Shown in pieces: positions 41,568-51,795 of a DNA stretch of 64,000 nt. The notes beneath the pieces were generated by a model that was given only the letters and a program-made list of their open reading frames with translations, was not told the origin of the DNA and ran no database searches. The stretch lies in NCBI RefSeq assembly GCF_001830555.1, contig NZ_MIAM01000064.1:41612-105611 (forward strand), given 5' to 3'. Every line of letters begins with the position of its first letter. The stretch's first letter is position 1. The DNA comes from Sphingopyxis sp. RIFCSPHIGHO2_12_FULL_65_19 (GTDB lineage: Bacteria; Pseudomonadota; Alphaproteobacteria; Sphingomonadales; Sphingomonadaceae). Both the position numbers and the translations under genes were made by a program.

Positions 41568-43628
41568 TCACCAGATGCGAACGCGGTCCTTCGGCGCCAG
41601 ATACAGCTTCTGGCCTTCCTTGATCTGATAGGCCTTATACCAAGGGTCAAGATTGCGCGAGACCCAAGTCCGCTGGATCGAGGGCGAATGCGGATCGGTC
41701 GTGATACGCTGCGACAGATTCTGCTCGCGATAGTTGCGGCGCCACACCTGGGCCCAGCCGAGGAAGAATCGCTGGTCGCCGGTCAGCCCGCCCAACACGG
41801 GTGCTTCCTTGCCGCCCAAGGATGCCTTGTACGCGTCATAGGCAACAGTCAGGCCGGCAAGATCGCCGATATTTTCGCCCAGGGTGAAGGTGCCGTCGAG
41901 CTTTTCGCCCGGCAGGATTTCATAGGCGTCATATTGCGCGATCAGCGCTTTGCCCGCCGCCTCGAACGCAGCGACGTCCGCCGGCGTCCACCAGTCGGCC
42001 AGCTTGCCCGTCTCGTCATATTTCGCGCCCTGGTCGTCGAAATGATGGCTGACTTCGTGGCCGATCACCGCGCCGATCCCGCCATAGTTGATCGCCGGGT
42101 CGGCGTGCGGGTCGAAAAAGGGCGGTTGCAGGATTGCGGCCGGGAAGACGATCTCGTTCATCCCGAAATTGGCATAAGCATTCACCGTCATCGGGGTCAT
42201 GCCCCATTCCCAGCGACGGATCGGCCCGCCAAGGCGGCTGATATTGTCATCATGCGCAAACTGGTTCGACCGGAGCGCGTTGCCGAACAGGTCGTCGGCG
42301 CGGATTTCAAGCTTGCTATAATCCTTCCAACGATCGGGATAGCCGATCTTGGTCGTGAAATTGGCAAGCTTCTGCTTTGCCTTGGCCTTGGTCGCCGGCT
42401 GCATCCACGCCAGCCCGTCGATGCGGCGGCCCATCGCGGCAAGGACATTTTTCACCAGCTTGTCCATTTCCGCCTTGGTTTCGGGCGGGAAATATTTTGC
42501 GACATAGTCCTGGCCCACCGCTTCGCCCATGTTGCCGGTGGTGAAATCGACGGCGCGCTTCCACCGCTCCTGCATCTGCGGGGTGCCCTGCATCGCGGTG
42601 CCATAAAAGGCGAAGGCTTCGTTGGCGACGACATCGGGCAACACGCCCGAAAATCCGTCGAGACTGCGGATCAGCAGCGCGTCGCGAATCACCGCGATCG
42701 GCGCGTCGGCGATCAGCTTGGCTTCGCCGGTAAAGGCGCTCGGCTGCGACACGAGCAGCGAATCTTCCTTGACGCCAAGCCCGCGGATAAAGGTCGACCA
42801 GTCGAAACCGGGCGCAGCTGCGGCCAGTTCGGCGATCGTCATCTTGTTGTAGACTTTGGTCGCGTCGCTGCTGTCATTCTTGTCCCAATGGACCGCCGCG
42901 ATCTGCTTCTCGAAATCATAGAGCGCCTTTGCCCGCGGCGCGGCGTCCTTTTCGCCTGCGATCGTCAGGACATTTTCGAGGTGCTTGAGGTAGGCGGCCT
43001 GCAGCTTGGCGTTGCGATCATTGTCCTTCAGATAGAAATCGCGGTCGGGCATGCCGATGCCGCCCTGGAACATCGTGTAGATATAAACGTCGGGGTTCTT
43101 GTCGTCCTGGCCGACGAAACCGCCGAAGAAATGCTGGACGCCATTGCGATCCGCTTCGGCAAGAAGCGTCGCCAGGCCCGGCTTGTCGACGGCGCGAATC
43201 TTGTTCAGCCACGGCTGGATCGGGGCAAGGCCCTTCGCTTCCACCGCTGCGGAATCGATATAGGCGGCATAGTTGCGGCCGATCATGCTGTTCGGATCGC
43301 CCTTTGCGGCGTCGAGAATTTCGCGCGTGCGCGTCTGTGACAGGTCGGCGAGCGCGGTGAACATGCCATAGTTCGACTTGTCGGCCGGGATCTGGGTGTT
43401 CTGCGCCCAGGTGCCGTTGGCATAACCATAGAAATCATCGCCCGGCGGGACGCTCTTGTCCATGCCGCTCAGGTCAAAGCCGAAATCGCCAATTTCGGGC
43501 TTTGCCGCGGTTTCGGATGTCGGTGCGGTGGTGGCCTTTTCCTTGGCCGCCGCCGGGACGGCAGCGAGCATCAGCGCGCCCAACGCGGCAGTCGCCATCA
43601 GGCGCGAAGAGATATGCAGACGTGTCAT
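41568..43628 (-). CDS. M13 family metallopeptidase (neprilysin-like)
   Basis: 686-aa secreted or periplasmic zinc endopeptidase. Signal peptide (residues 1-27, MATAALGALMLAAVPAAA) then the M13 N-terminal domain. Catalytic site HEVSHHF (HExxH with the second His of GHEVSHHFDDQGA) and the third ligand region ENIGDLAGL; the substrate-binding NAYANFGMNEIVFPAAILQ block and the closing RVRIW are also typical. Bacterial members cleave small peptides, possibly host- or medium-derived. Directly upstream of cckA on the same strand; whether they share a transcript is uncertain. Confidence 0.94.
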   Translation of the reverse strand: MTRLHISSRLMATAALGALMLAAVPAAAKEKATTAPTSETAAKPEIGDFGFDLSGMDKSVPPGDDFYGYANGTWAQNTQIPADKSNYGMFTALADLSQTRTREILDAAKGDPNSMIGRNYAAYIDSAAVEAKGLAPIQPWLNKIRAVDKPGLATLLAEADRNGVQHFFGGFVGQDDKNPDVYIYTMFQGGIGMPDRDFYLKDNDRNAKLQAAYLKHLENVLTIAGEKDAAPRAKALYDFEKQIAAVHWDKNDSSDATKVYNKMTIAELAAAAPGFDWSTFIRGLGVKEDSLLVSQPSAFTGEAKLIADAPIAVIRDALLIRSLDGFSGVLPDVVANEAFAFYGTAMQGTPQMQERWKRAVDFTTGNMGEAVGQDYVAKYFPPETKAEMDKLVKNVLAAMGRRIDGLAWMQPATKAKAKQKLANFTTKIGYPDRWKDYSKLEIRADDLFGNALRSNQFAHDDNISRLGGPIRRWEWGMTPMTVNAYANFGMNEIVFPAAILQPPFFDPHADPAINYGGIGAVIGHEVSHHFDDQGAKYDETGKLADWWTPADVAAFEAAGKALIAQYDAYEILPGEKLDGTFTLGENIGDLAGLTVAYDAYKASLGGKEAPVLGGLTGDQRFFLGWAQVWRRNYREQNLSQRITTDPHSPSIQRTWVSRNLDPWYKAYQIKEGQKLYLAPKDRVRIW

Positions 43629-43724
43629 GATATTCCCCAGTATTCGATATGAAGCGACAATCCGCACCGCGCAGGCACGGCGCAGATCAGCGATGGGATA
43701 GCTATACGCCTGCCTTGGGGGCGT

Positions 43725-44339
43725 TCAACCGGCCGCCGTGTCGCTGGTCGATGCCTCATGTCGTTGGTCGCGCGCGCGCGCCAATTTGCGCCGCCAGCGC
43801 AGCCGTATCCAATTGTCCCAGAAAATCGAGGCCAGGACATAACCGACCGCGGCGGACACAATGGAAATGACGAACAGCCCGGCGAGCATGGCAGGGGCCG
43901 CATCAGAAAAGACCCAGCGCACCCATTCGCCCGCCGACGCACCATGTTCGATCATCGCCGAAAAGGTCGCACTGTTTGCATGAAGGCCGAACAGCCAGTC
44001 GCCCAGCCATACCGACGCGATAATGATGAACGGCGTCGTCACCGGGTTGGAGAGGAAGGTCATCGCCGCGCCGATCGGGATGTTCGCGCGGACCGGCAGC
44101 GCAAGCAGCGCGACGCCCAGAATCTGCACCCCGGGGACCAGGAAAAAGATGCCGACGAACAGCCCCAGCGCGGTGCCGCGGGGCACCGAAGTGCGCGTAA
44201 AGCGCCACAAATGGCTGTGCGCAACCCGGTGGGCAAATGGTTTGACGAAACGGCTTTCCAGCAACTCTTCGCGCGTCGGCGAATTGCGGCGAATCCAGTT
44301 CATCACCGCCGCCTTGTCGCGAGGCTTGCCCCTGCTCAT
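43725..44339 (-). CDS. DUF2062 membrane protein
   Basis: 204 aa. N-terminal cytoplasmic segment, then the DUF2062 pattern [55 protein letters not shown] split over two helices, and two more helices near the C-terminus followed by a basic tail. Unknown function; in some alphaproteobacteria it co-occurs with smpB. ATG 44339 overlaps the smpB stop (ATGA), so coupled. Confidence 0.85.
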   Translation of the reverse strand: MSRGKPRDKAAVMNWIRRNSPTREELLESRFVKPFAHRVAHSHLWRFTRTSVPRGTALGLFVGIFFLVPGVQILGVALLALPVRANIPIGAAMTFLSNPVTTPFIIIASVWLGDWLFGLHANSATFSAMIEHGASAGEWVRWVFSDAAPAMLAGLFVISIVSAAVGYVLASIFWDNWIRLRWRRKLARARDQRHEASTSDTAAG

Positions 44340-44821
44340 CCGCGGTCCTTCATCAACCGCTCTTTGTCGCGCTTCCAGTCGCGTTCCTTGATCGACTCCC
44401 GTTTGTCGTGCGCCTTCTTGCCCTTGGCGAGCGCGAGTTCGACCTTGGCGCGGCCGCGGCTGTTGAAATAGACGCTGAGCGGGACAAGCGTCATGCCCTG
44501 CCGCATCACGCCCGCGTGCATCTTGTTGATCTCGCGCTCTTTGAGCAGCAATTTCCGCGGCCGGCGCGGCTCGTGATTATGTCGGTTGCCGTGGCTGAAT
44601 TCGGGGATGTTGCTGTTGATCAGCCACACTTCGCCGCCCGTCACCTCGGCATAGCTTTCGGCGATCGTGCCCTCGCCAAAGCGCAGCGCCTTCACCTCGG
44701 TCCCCTGCAACGCGATCCCCGCCTCGAACACCTGTTCGATGGCATAGTCGAAGCGCGCGCGCCGGTTCTCGGCGACGACCTTTTTCTTGTCGAATTCAGC
44801 GGCGGACTGGGGACGAGCCAT
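44336..44821 (-). CDS. smpB: SmpB, tmRNA-binding protein
   Basis: 161-aa RNA-binding protein that carries tmRNA to stalled ribosomes. Signature segments: [41 protein letters not shown], and the basic C-terminal helix [26 protein letters not shown], which reads the empty mRNA channel. ATG 44821 follows the dapA stop by 8 bp. The tmRNA gene is not in the window. dapA-smpB-DUF2062 form one leftward operon. Confidence 0.97.
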   Translation of the reverse strand: MARPQSAAEFDKKKVVAENRRARFDYAIEQVFEAGIALQGTEVKALRFGEGTIAESYAEVTGGEVWLINSNIPEFSHGNRHNHEPRRPRKLLLKEREINKMHAGVMRQGMTLVPLSVYFNSRGRAKVELALAKGKKAHDKRESIKERDWKRDKERLMKDRG

Positions 44822-44829
44822 TTCTAAAC

Positions 44830-45705
44830 CTAGATTACTCCGGCCGCGGACAGCGCGGCATCGACAGCGGCACGCGACGCATCGTTCGCCGCGATGATAG
44901 GTAGGCGCACTTCGGGCGAAAACCAGTCGTGGACGCGTGATAGCGCATATTTGACCGGCCCCGGCGAAGTGTCGGAGAACATCGCCTGATGCAGGTCGAA
45001 CAGCCGGTCGTGCAGCACCAGCGCCCGCGCCCAGTCGGCGGCGGCACAGGCCGCGGCAAAATCGGCGCAAAGGCGCGGCGCGACATTGGCGGTGACCGAG
45101 ATGCAGCCAACGCCGCCCATCACCGCATGCGGCAGCCACAGATCGTCATTGCCGCTGAGCTGACAGAAATCCACACCCGCGCCGGCGCGATGGATCGTCA
45201 CGCGCGCCAGGTCGCCGCTCGCATCCTTGATCGCAACGACGGAGGGGATATCCGCGAGCTTGCACATCGTTTCGGCGCTGATGTCGGCAACGGTGCGGCC
45301 GGGGACATTGTAAACGACGATCGGCAGGTCGCTGGCATCGGCCAGCGCCTTGAAATGCGCGATCATGCCCTCCTGGCTGGGGCGGTTGTAATAAGGTGCG
45401 ACGATCAGGGCAGCAGTCGCCCCCGCGGCCTGCGCGTGGCGCATGTGACGGACCGCAGTCGCGGTGTCGTTCGATCCGCAGCCTGCGATGACAGGCACGC
45501 GGCCCGCCGCCGCTTGGATACAGCTGTCGATCACCTGATAATGTTCGTCGAAACCGAGCGTCGGGCTCTCGCCGGTCGTGCCGCATGGGACGAGGCCGCT
45601 CGTCCCTTCTTTGATCTGCCAGTCGACAAGGCGCGCGAAGGCCGGAGCGTCGAACGCCCCATCGCGAAATGGCGTCACCAAAGCGGGAATCGACCCCGAA
45701 AACAT
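44830..45705 (-). CDS. dapA: 4-hydroxy-tetrahydrodipicolinate synthase
   Basis: 291-aa class I aldolase fold enzyme condensing pyruvate and aspartate semialdehyde for lysine and diaminopimelate synthesis. Motifs: [15 protein letters not shown], the catalytic tyrosine segment VYNVPGRT, and the Schiff-base lysine in [12 protein letters not shown]. Length standard. First gene of the operon with smpB. Confidence 0.96.
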   Translation of the reverse strand: MFSGSIPALVTPFRDGAFDAPAFARLVDWQIKEGTSGLVPCGTTGESPTLGFDEHYQVIDSCIQAAAGRVPVIAGCGSNDTATAVRHMRHAQAAGATAALIVAPYYNRPSQEGMIAHFKALADASDLPIVVYNVPGRTVADISAETMCKLADIPSVVAIKDASGDLARVTIHRAGAGVDFCQLSGNDDLWLPHAVMGGVGCISVTANVAPRLCADFAAACAAADWARALVLHDRLFDLHQAMFSDTSPGPVKYALSRVHDWFSPEVRLPIIAANDASRAAVDAALSAAGVI

Positions 45706-45805
45706 GCTCCGCTCCTTTACAAGAACCCGCGAACGCCGATAGAATCCGGCCAGCGCGCCGCTATTGGACGTCTATTCAGCGCCCCGCAAGGAGTTTGGTA
45801 TTACC

Positions 45806-47836
45806 ATGGCAGCCATGACCTCGCTGACCCGTATCTCCCGCTTCGCGCTCGCCGCGGCCCTGCTCATCCCGACGGCGGCGCATGCCAGCGAACTCACCCC
45901 CGAACAAATGGCCTGGTATCGTGCACAGATGGGCCTTGCCAGCCAGTCGGGAGCACCGCCATCGACCAATTCGGTCGGCGACGCGGTGCTCGAATGGCGC
46001 CGACTGACAGCCAACAGCGGTGCGTCGTTCGATCAGCTTTCGCGGTTCCTGATGGCGAACAAGGGCTGGCCCGACAGCGACAAGATGCGCACGCGTGCCG
46101 AAAAAGCCATCTCGCTCGACAGCTACGACCCGACCCGCACCTTGGCATATTTCCAGGCTTATCCGCCCCAAACCGCCAGCGGGCAGTTGCGCTATGCGCT
46201 CGCGCTCAACGCGTCGGGTCGCCGCGACGATGCCCATGCGGCGGTCCGCCGCGCGTGGACGGGCGGGCCGCTCGACGAATATGAGACAAGCCGCGCGCTG
46301 AGCATGTTCCCCGGCGCGATCACCCCCGCCGACCATGATGCGCGGATGGACCGGCTGCTCTGGCTCGGCGCCACCTCGGCGGCAAGCCGCCAACTGGCCT
46401 ACACCTCGCCTGACAAGCGCAGCATCTTTGCCGCACGGCTGGCGATGCGCAGCAGCGCAGTCGATGCCGCTTTCCAGGCGGCGGCGGTCGAAAGCGCGAA
46501 CCCGTCGATCATCCGCACCGATCCCGGCTACATCACCGACAAGGCGACGTGGCTGCGCGCGTCGGGCCGGGTCGGCGAAGCGCGGGCGCTGCTCGCCGCG
46601 CCGCGTTCGTTGTCGAGGGCGCCGACGGATACCGAAGAATGGCTGGAAACCCTGCTCACCAACGCCCGGCAAGCCGACGCCGGCGGCGACAAGATGACCG
46701 CCTATAATATCGCACGCCAACTCGACGACGCCTTCCCGGCGGGCACGGTGATCCGCGAAACGCCGCTCGGCGTGCGCGACGATTACACCTCGCTTGCCTG
46801 GCTGGCGGGCCAACTCGCTTTCAAGGATCTGCGCCGACCCGCCGAAGCGGTGCGCCTCTACCGCGCTTATGGCGAGGCGGCGCGCTCGGCGCAGACGCGC
46901 ACCAAGGGCTTTTACTGGGCCGGGCGCGCGGCGCTGGCCGCGGGCGACCGCAATGGAGCGAACGCGCATTTTGCCGATGCGGCGCAGCATTATGACCAGT
47001 TCTACGGCCAGCTCGCGCTCGAACGGCTGAACCGGCCGCAACCCAAACCGACCCCCAATCCGACGATCGCGGTCAGCAGCGCCGAACAGCGGATGTTCGA
47101 GGACGACCGGCTGGTCCGCGCGGCCCGTGCGCTCGGCGAAATCGGCGCGTGGCGTGAACAGTCGCTTTTCCTTCGCGCGCTGGCGCAAAAGGCCAGCTCG
47201 CCATCGGACCATGTGCTCGCGGGCAAGCTCGCCTCGCAGATCGGGCGCCCTGACCTGGGCGTGATGATCGGCCGCAGCGCGCAAGCGAACAGCCTCGACG
47301 CGGTTGAGGTCTCGGGATTCCCGACCGTGCGCGTTCCCGCAGGCCATGAAAGCAACTGGACCTTTATCCACGCCATCACCCGGCAGGAAAGCCAGTTCGA
47401 CCGCGCGGCGATCAGCCACGCGGGCGCGCGCGGGATGATGCAGTTGATGCCGGGCACGGCGCGCGAGGTCGCGGGCAAGCTGGGGATGAGCTATAACGCC
47501 GGTTCGCTCACCACCGACACCAATTACAACATGATGCTGGGATCGACCTATTTCCAGCAGATGCTCCGTTATTTCGGCGGCAGCTATCCGCTCGCCGTCG
47601 CGGCCTATAACGCCGGCCCCGGCAATGTGAACAAATGGCTGCGCGCCAATGGCGACCCGCGCACCGGGTCGATCGAGATGCTCGACTGGATCGAGGCGAT
47701 CCCGATTTTCGAGACCAGGAATTACGTCCAGCGCGTGCTCGAAAATGCCGTCGTCTACGACACGCTGCGCGATGGCAGCGGAGCACGGCAACAGGCTCCG
47801 CTCAGCTTTTACCTTGGCAAACGCACACCGGGGTAA
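45806..47836 (+). CDS. Soluble lytic murein transglycosylase
   Basis: 676-aa periplasmic GH23 lytic transglycosylase. Signal peptide (residues 1-27, FALAAALLIPTAAHA), a long alpha-helical U domain made of TPR-like helices (about 40-480), and a C-terminal catalytic SLT domain with the catalytic Glu in ITRQESQFDR (about residue 527), ISHAGARGMMQLMPGTA and VAAYNAGPGN. It cleaves glycan strands forming 1,6-anhydromuropeptides, which AmpD (51027-51716) would later process. ATG 45806 has AAGGAG upstream. greB follows after 6 bp. Confidence 0.93.
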   Translation: MAAMTSLTRISRFALAAALLIPTAAHASELTPEQMAWYRAQMGLASQSGAPPSTNSVGDAVLEWRRLTANSGASFDQLSRFLMANKGWPDSDKMRTRAEKAISLDSYDPTRTLAYFQAYPPQTASGQLRYALALNASGRRDDAHAAVRRAWTGGPLDEYETSRALSMFPGAITPADHDARMDRLLWLGATSAASRQLAYTSPDKRSIFAARLAMRSSAVDAAFQAAAVESANPSIIRTDPGYITDKATWLRASGRVGEARALLAAPRSLSRAPTDTEEWLETLLTNARQADAGGDKMTAYNIARQLDDAFPAGTVIRETPLGVRDDYTSLAWLAGQLAFKDLRRPAEAVRLYRAYGEAARSAQTRTKGFYWAGRAALAAGDRNGANAHFADAAQHYDQFYGQLALERLNRPQPKPTPNPTIAVSSAEQRMFEDDRLVRAARALGEIGAWREQSLFLRALAQKASSPSDHVLAGKLASQIGRPDLGVMIGRSAQANSLDAVEVSGFPTVRVPAGHESNWTFIHAITRQESQFDRAAISHAGARGMMQLMPGTAREVAGKLGMSYNAGSLTTDTNYNMMLGSTYFQQMLRYFGGSYPLAVAAYNAGPGNVNKWLRANGDPRTGSIEMLDWIEAIPIFETRNYVQRVLENAVVYDTLRDGSGARQQAPLSFYLGKRTPG

Positions 47837-47842
47837 GGCCGG

Positions 47843-48325
47843 GTGGCGGGGGACAAGACCAACATCATCAGCCCCGCGGGCTATGCCGCGCTGCGCGGCG
47901 AATATGACGCGTTGCTGGGCGACGAACGGCCCAAGCTGGTGGAAGTGATCAGCTGGGCGGCCGGCAATGGCGACCGCAGCGAGAATGGCGATTACATCTA
48001 TGGCCGCAAACGGCTGCGCGAAATCGACCGCCGCCTGTCCTTCCTTGCGCGGCGGATGAAGGCGGCGCGGGTCGTCGATCCGGCCGAGCAGCCGGACAAG
48101 AGCCGCATCTGGTTCGGCGCGACCGTCGAGCTTGCCGACGATGATGATGCGCGTCGGATCGTCACGCTGGTCGGCGACGACGAGGCGGAGGCGGGCGACG
48201 GCCGCATCGGGTGGAACAGCCCCCTCGCCCGGGCGCTGCGCGGCGCCGCGATCGGCGACCTGCGCACGGTGCAACTGCCCGCCGGTGCCAAGGAATGGGA
48301 AGTGGTCGCGGTCAGCTACCCCTGA
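47843..48325 (+). CDS. greB: Transcript cleavage factor GreB
   Basis: 160-aa RNA polymerase cleavage factor. N-terminal coiled coil with the GreB-type NGDRSENGDYIYGRKRLREIDRR and acidic tip residues D and E, and C-terminal FKBP-like domain with GATVEL and GRIGWNSPLARALRGA. The YGRKRLREIDRR pattern separates GreB from GreA. Starts at GTG 47843, 6 bp after the transglycosylase stop, so translated from the same message. Confidence 0.92.
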   Translation: MAGDKTNIISPAGYAALRGEYDALLGDERPKLVEVISWAAGNGDRSENGDYIYGRKRLREIDRRLSFLARRMKAARVVDPAEQPDKSRIWFGATVELADDDDARRIVTLVGDDEAEAGDGRIGWNSPLARALRGAAIGDLRTVQLPAGAKEWEVVAVSYP

Positions 48326-48328
48326 CCA

Positions 48329-50101
48329 TCATTCCCCGATCCCCGCAATCAGGTCGCGCTGGTCCTTCCTCAGTTCGGGAAGGTCGCGCGCCAGCTTCGC
48401 CCAATGGGCGGCTTCCTTTGCATCGGCGGTGACGCCGTCGCCTTTGGCATAGGCATAGGCCAGGATGGCGCGCGAACCGGCAAAGCCCGCACGGGCGCCG
48501 ACACCGCAATCCTCGATCGCGCCCGACAGCGTCTTGTCGGCAAAATGCGCTTCGCAAAGCCAGTGATTGCCCTCCGGGTTGCCGCCATCGGCGATACTGC
48601 GCAGCCGGGCCAGGTTTGCCGCCCGCGTGTCGGCGAAATAGGTGAGCGCAAAGATCGCCGCCGGATGCCCCTTCGCCGCTGCCTCGGCATAAAGCGCCTG
48701 CGAGCGCACGAAGTCGGCAGGACCAAAGGTGCCCGCCGCGAGCCGATAGGCCAGATGCGTTTTCGCCTTGGAAAAACCGGCGTTCGAGGCGGCAACATAC
48801 AGGTCATAGGCTTGGCGGATATTGTCGGGTGTCGGATCGTTTTCGAGCAGGAAATAGGCGAGTTCCTGCCGTCCCGCCGGGAAGCCCTGCCGCGCCGATT
48901 TTTCGAGATATTGGCGCGCCCGCCAAGCGTCGCGTTTCACCCCGACCCCGAGCGAGAACATATAACCGACCAGATGCTGGGCCAGCGGATCGCCGCCGTC
49001 GGCCAGCGCCACGATCCGGGCTGCGCGGTGCCGCGACAATATGTCGGCGATCAGGATCGGCTCATCCTCGATCGCCAGTCGGTCGAGCGAAATGTCCGAC
49101 AGCTCTGCCGAGATGCGGCCGCGCCACTCGTCCGCGGCGGGATCGGCCGCGGCGCTGGCGGCGGCCCCTCGCGCCGCCTCGTTGACGGGCGCGCGGGGTG
49201 CCAGCGGCGGCGGCGGCGGCGCCGACCAGTTGCGGCGCCCCGGCGGCGCGGGCGGCACGTCGGGCGGTGCGACAAGATAATAATCCTCGAACCAGCTGCC
49301 ATAATGGAAGGGCTGCTGCGGCCCCAGTTCCATCCCGAAAGTCCGCTTATATACTTCGCGCGATACGACCTTGAAATAATCGGAAATTTCCAGGCCGGGA
49401 ATACCCAGTTCCTTGACCACCGCTGCCGCGAAGGGGCTGACCGGCGACCCCACGGGCGCGAAATCGAGCGCCGGGCGCCCCTTTGCGGTCGAATAGAATA
49501 CCGCCCCTTGCCCGATGTCGAGCAGTCCGAGCGGCGCCGACCCCGCCTCGCCCTTCGCGACATCGGCATCCTCGACCCGCACCACGGGTTCGGCAGTGCG
49601 GCACGCATCGACGAACAGCAGCGTGAACGCGCCCTGCGGCACGACGCGTTTGACCACCGCTTCGATCGACAGATAGCGTTTTTCGACATCGGCGCGTCGC
49701 GTCGCGGGGGGCGCGTCCATCGGCACCAGCCAGTTGCGCCCGCCATATTCAAACCCGTGGCCGGCGAAATAGACGATCACCGACTTGGCGCCCGCCGCCT
49801 CGCCGGCAAAGCGTGTCAGCGCCGCATCGAGCGTCGGCATGTCGGCGTTGCGGACGATCCGCGGCGCGATACCGGCCTTTGCAAAGGCGTCGCAGACATA
49901 GTCGATGTCGTTGACGGCATTTTTCAGCGACGGCCATTCCCAGTCGTTATAGGCGCTGTTGCCGATCAGCAGCGCCACGCGCTCGCCCTGGAGCGGCGCG
50001 GTGCCGCAGGCGTCGCCGGGCTGCGCCGATGCGGCGGGAATCGCACAGGCGCACGCCAGCAAGCCTGCTCCCAGCGCGCCGATATGCCATCGCATCGTCA
50101 T
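48329..50101 (-). CDS. Secreted caspase-fold protein with Sel1 repeats
   Basis: 590 aa. Signal peptide (about 1-26, ALGAGLLACACAIPAASA), caspase-family (peptidase C14) domain from RVALLIGNSAYNDWEWPSLKNAVND, with catalytic H115 (FAGHGFEYG) and C167 (FVDACRTAE) both present; a Pro/Ala-rich linker (about 285-330, PPAPPGRRNWSAPPPPPLAPR), then Sel1-like repeats (about 370-585, e.g. AQHLVGYMFSLGVGVKRDAW and ALYAEAAAKGHPAAIFALTYF). An Arg/Lys-specific orthocaspase-like protease exported to the periplasm is plausible; targets are unknown. Two further Cys-Cys pairs in the periplasm are possible. Convergent with greB. Confidence 0.85.
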   Translation of the reverse strand: MTMRWHIGALGAGLLACACAIPAASAQPGDACGTAPLQGERVALLIGNSAYNDWEWPSLKNAVNDIDYVCDAFAKAGIAPRIVRNADMPTLDAALTRFAGEAAGAKSVIVYFAGHGFEYGGRNWLVPMDAPPATRRADVEKRYLSIEAVVKRVVPQGAFTLLFVDACRTAEPVVRVEDADVAKGEAGSAPLGLLDIGQGAVFYSTAKGRPALDFAPVGSPVSPFAAAVVKELGIPGLEISDYFKVVSREVYKRTFGMELGPQQPFHYGSWFEDYYLVAPPDVPPAPPGRRNWSAPPPPPLAPRAPVNEAARGAAASAAADPAADEWRGRISAELSDISLDRLAIEDEPILIADILSRHRAARIVALADGGDPLAQHLVGYMFSLGVGVKRDAWRARQYLEKSARQGFPAGRQELAYFLLENDPTPDNIRQAYDLYVAASNAGFSKAKTHLAYRLAAGTFGPADFVRSQALYAEAAAKGHPAAIFALTYFADTRAANLARLRSIADGGNPEGNHWLCEAHFADKTLSGAIEDCGVGARAGFAGSRAILAYAYAKGDGVTADAKEAAHWAKLARDLPELRKDQRDLIAGIGE

Positions 50102-50323
50102 TCGTGCCCCTCCCCTTTGGTCGCCGTGCCACTTCACCGCGCCAATGACCGAATTCTGCGCAACTTCACTCGGGATTCGGGCCGCACCCCTCTCCCACAG
50201 CTGCGGCACAAAGGGTAGGTCGGCCGCATACAGTAGCAAAGCGGAAATATGCCGAGCGCCACGCGACACAAAGCCGCCGCGACCGTGCTGCGGCGCGCCG
50301 GTCGGACGACAGCCTTCGCCCTG

Positions 50324-50479
50324 TCAGGGCTGCAACAGCGCGGGAACGATCCAGATCGCGGACAGGACAACGATCACCGCAACCAGCGAAAACGCCAGAA
50401 CATAACGGACATTATGCCCTTTGACCCCGCTGCTCGCCTCGGTCTCGGTCACTTCGACATGGTCATCGACGACTTTCAT
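50324..50479 (-). CDS. Small single-pass membrane protein
   Basis: 51 aa from ATG 50479 with a strong GAGACGG region upstream. Acidic soluble N-terminus (VVDDHVEVTETEAS) and one C-terminal transmembrane helix (about 26-47, YVLAFSLVAVIVVLSAIW). No family assigned; similar small proteins are frequent in sphingomonads (recall). Lies between the caspase-fold gene and rnpB. The 222 bp on its left (50102-50323) show no gene. Confidence 0.7.
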   Translation of the reverse strand: MKVVDDHVEVTETEASSGVKGHNVRYVLAFSLVAVIVVLSAIWIVPALLQP

Positions 50480-50559
50480 GGTCCGTCTCCTTTTCTGGTC
50501 CGCATAATACGCGGCCCGGCGCAGCGCGGTTCCCGCGCGGCTGGTGGGGAGAGAATATG

Positions 50560-50950
50560 CCAGAGGGTCTGTAAGCCGGGTTCTGTCCATCCCCTTGCGG
50601 GGACTGTGCGATCATTCCTCTAGGCGGACGGTTACCCGAACGCTCAAGCAGTCAACCCGGACGGCTGGGCCGGAATCAGCCCTGAGTTTCCTCATACCGT
50701 CCCTATTCGACCTTGCTCCCGGTGGGGTTTGCCGTGCCGCGCCTGTTACCAGCCGCGCGGTGCGCTCTTACCGCACCCTTTCACCTTTCGCCGGGCCGAA
50801 GCCTGTGGCGGTCTGCTCTCTGTGGCACTTTCCCTGAACCTGGCCGAGGCCCGGTCCGCCGGACGTTATCCGGCACCGTGATTTCCGTGGAGCCCGGACT
50901 TTCCTCCCCCGGCAGGATACCCCACCGGCGGCGATCGCCCGACCCTCTGG
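50560..50950 (-). ncRNA. rnpB: RNase P RNA
   Basis: Catalytic RNA of RNase P, type A. Minus-strand reading contains the universally conserved GAGGAAAGTCCGGGCTCC (P4 5' strand region, near 50890-50907 on the plus strand as its complement) and closes with the terminal helix between GCCAGAGGGTC-type 5' bases near 50941-50950 and the complementary 3' end near 50560-50569. ACAGAACCCGGCTTACAG-like 3' consensus is also visible. Ends are estimated to within about 10 nt. Confidence 0.95.
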
Positions 50951-51026
50951 CTGGGCGAGTATAGGCCCAATCAATGCACAGCGCCAGCGATCCCTTCGTG
51001 TCGAGCGAACGGAAAGAGGAGTGGCT

Positions 51027-51716
51027 CTAATTGCCCTCGGGCTGCGGCAACAGCAGTGCGAGCAGGATCGCGCGGCACTCGCCGCAAATCGTGCCGTCGA
51101 TCAGTTCGGGGCGAAAGCGGCGCTGGAACGCGACCGTCGCCGCGAACCCGTCGGTCACATCATAGCCAAAGCGTTCGAGCGCGAGCAGGAAACCCGCGTC
51201 GGTCCACAAGGGATCGGTCAGCTTCTTCGTCGGGCGCGGCAGCGCGAGGCGGCGGCGCGCCAGTTCTTCCCACGGGAAAAGCTCGCCGGGGTCCTGCTTG
51301 CGCCGCGGGGCGATGTCCGAATGACCGACGACATTGCCGCGCGTGATCGCATATCGGTCCTTGATCAGGTGGACGAGGCGGACGACCGATGCGACCTGCG
51401 GATCGGGAAACGGCACATAGCCCCATTCATGCCCCGGATTGACGATCTCGATCCCGATGCTCGCCGAATTGACGTCGCTGATCCCGCGCCAATGCGACTG
51501 GCCGGCGTGCCAGGCGCGCTTGTCCTCGGGCACCATATGGGTGATCTGGCCGTCCTCGCTGACGACATAATGCGCCGACACCTTGGCATCGGGATTCGCA
51601 AGCCAATCAATGGCTTTTGAGCCGTCTTTCATGCCGGTATAATGCAGCACGATCATCGAGATGGGCAGCACGCGCTCGTCGAAATTGGGAGACCAGCGTT
51701 CGATAAAATCGCTCAT
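51027..51716 (-). CDS. ampD: AmpD, 1,6-anhydro-muramoyl-L-alanine amidase
   Basis: 229-aa zinc amidase of the AmpD type (amidase_2), acting in the cytoplasm on anhydromuropeptides recycled from the wall. Zinc ligands: His in IVLHYTG, and the H and D of VVGHSDIAPRRKQDPG; WHAGQSHWRG is the substrate pocket. The C-terminus has an extra helical peptidoglycan-binding-like part (GFLLALERFGYDVTDG...). ATG 51716; upstream in-frame codons run toward cheR and are not needed. Ninth of its functional partners here are slt and mtgA, elsewhere in the window. Confidence 0.93.
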   Translation of the reverse strand: MSDFIERWSPNFDERVLPISMIVLHYTGMKDGSKAIDWLANPDAKVSAHYVVSEDGQITHMVPEDKRAWHAGQSHWRGISDVNSASIGIEIVNPGHEWGYVPFPDPQVASVVRLVHLIKDRYAITRGNVVGHSDIAPRRKQDPGELFPWEELARRRLALPRPTKKLTDPLWTDAGFLLALERFGYDVTDGFAATVAFQRRFRPELIDGTICGECRAILLALLLPQPEGN

Positions 51717-51795
51717 GCGTATCGCGGTTCCTGCCTGCGCCGCCCGGGGTGCGGATCGGCGTCCCAACTGCGCCAGTGCGCCGCAAAATGCAAGG

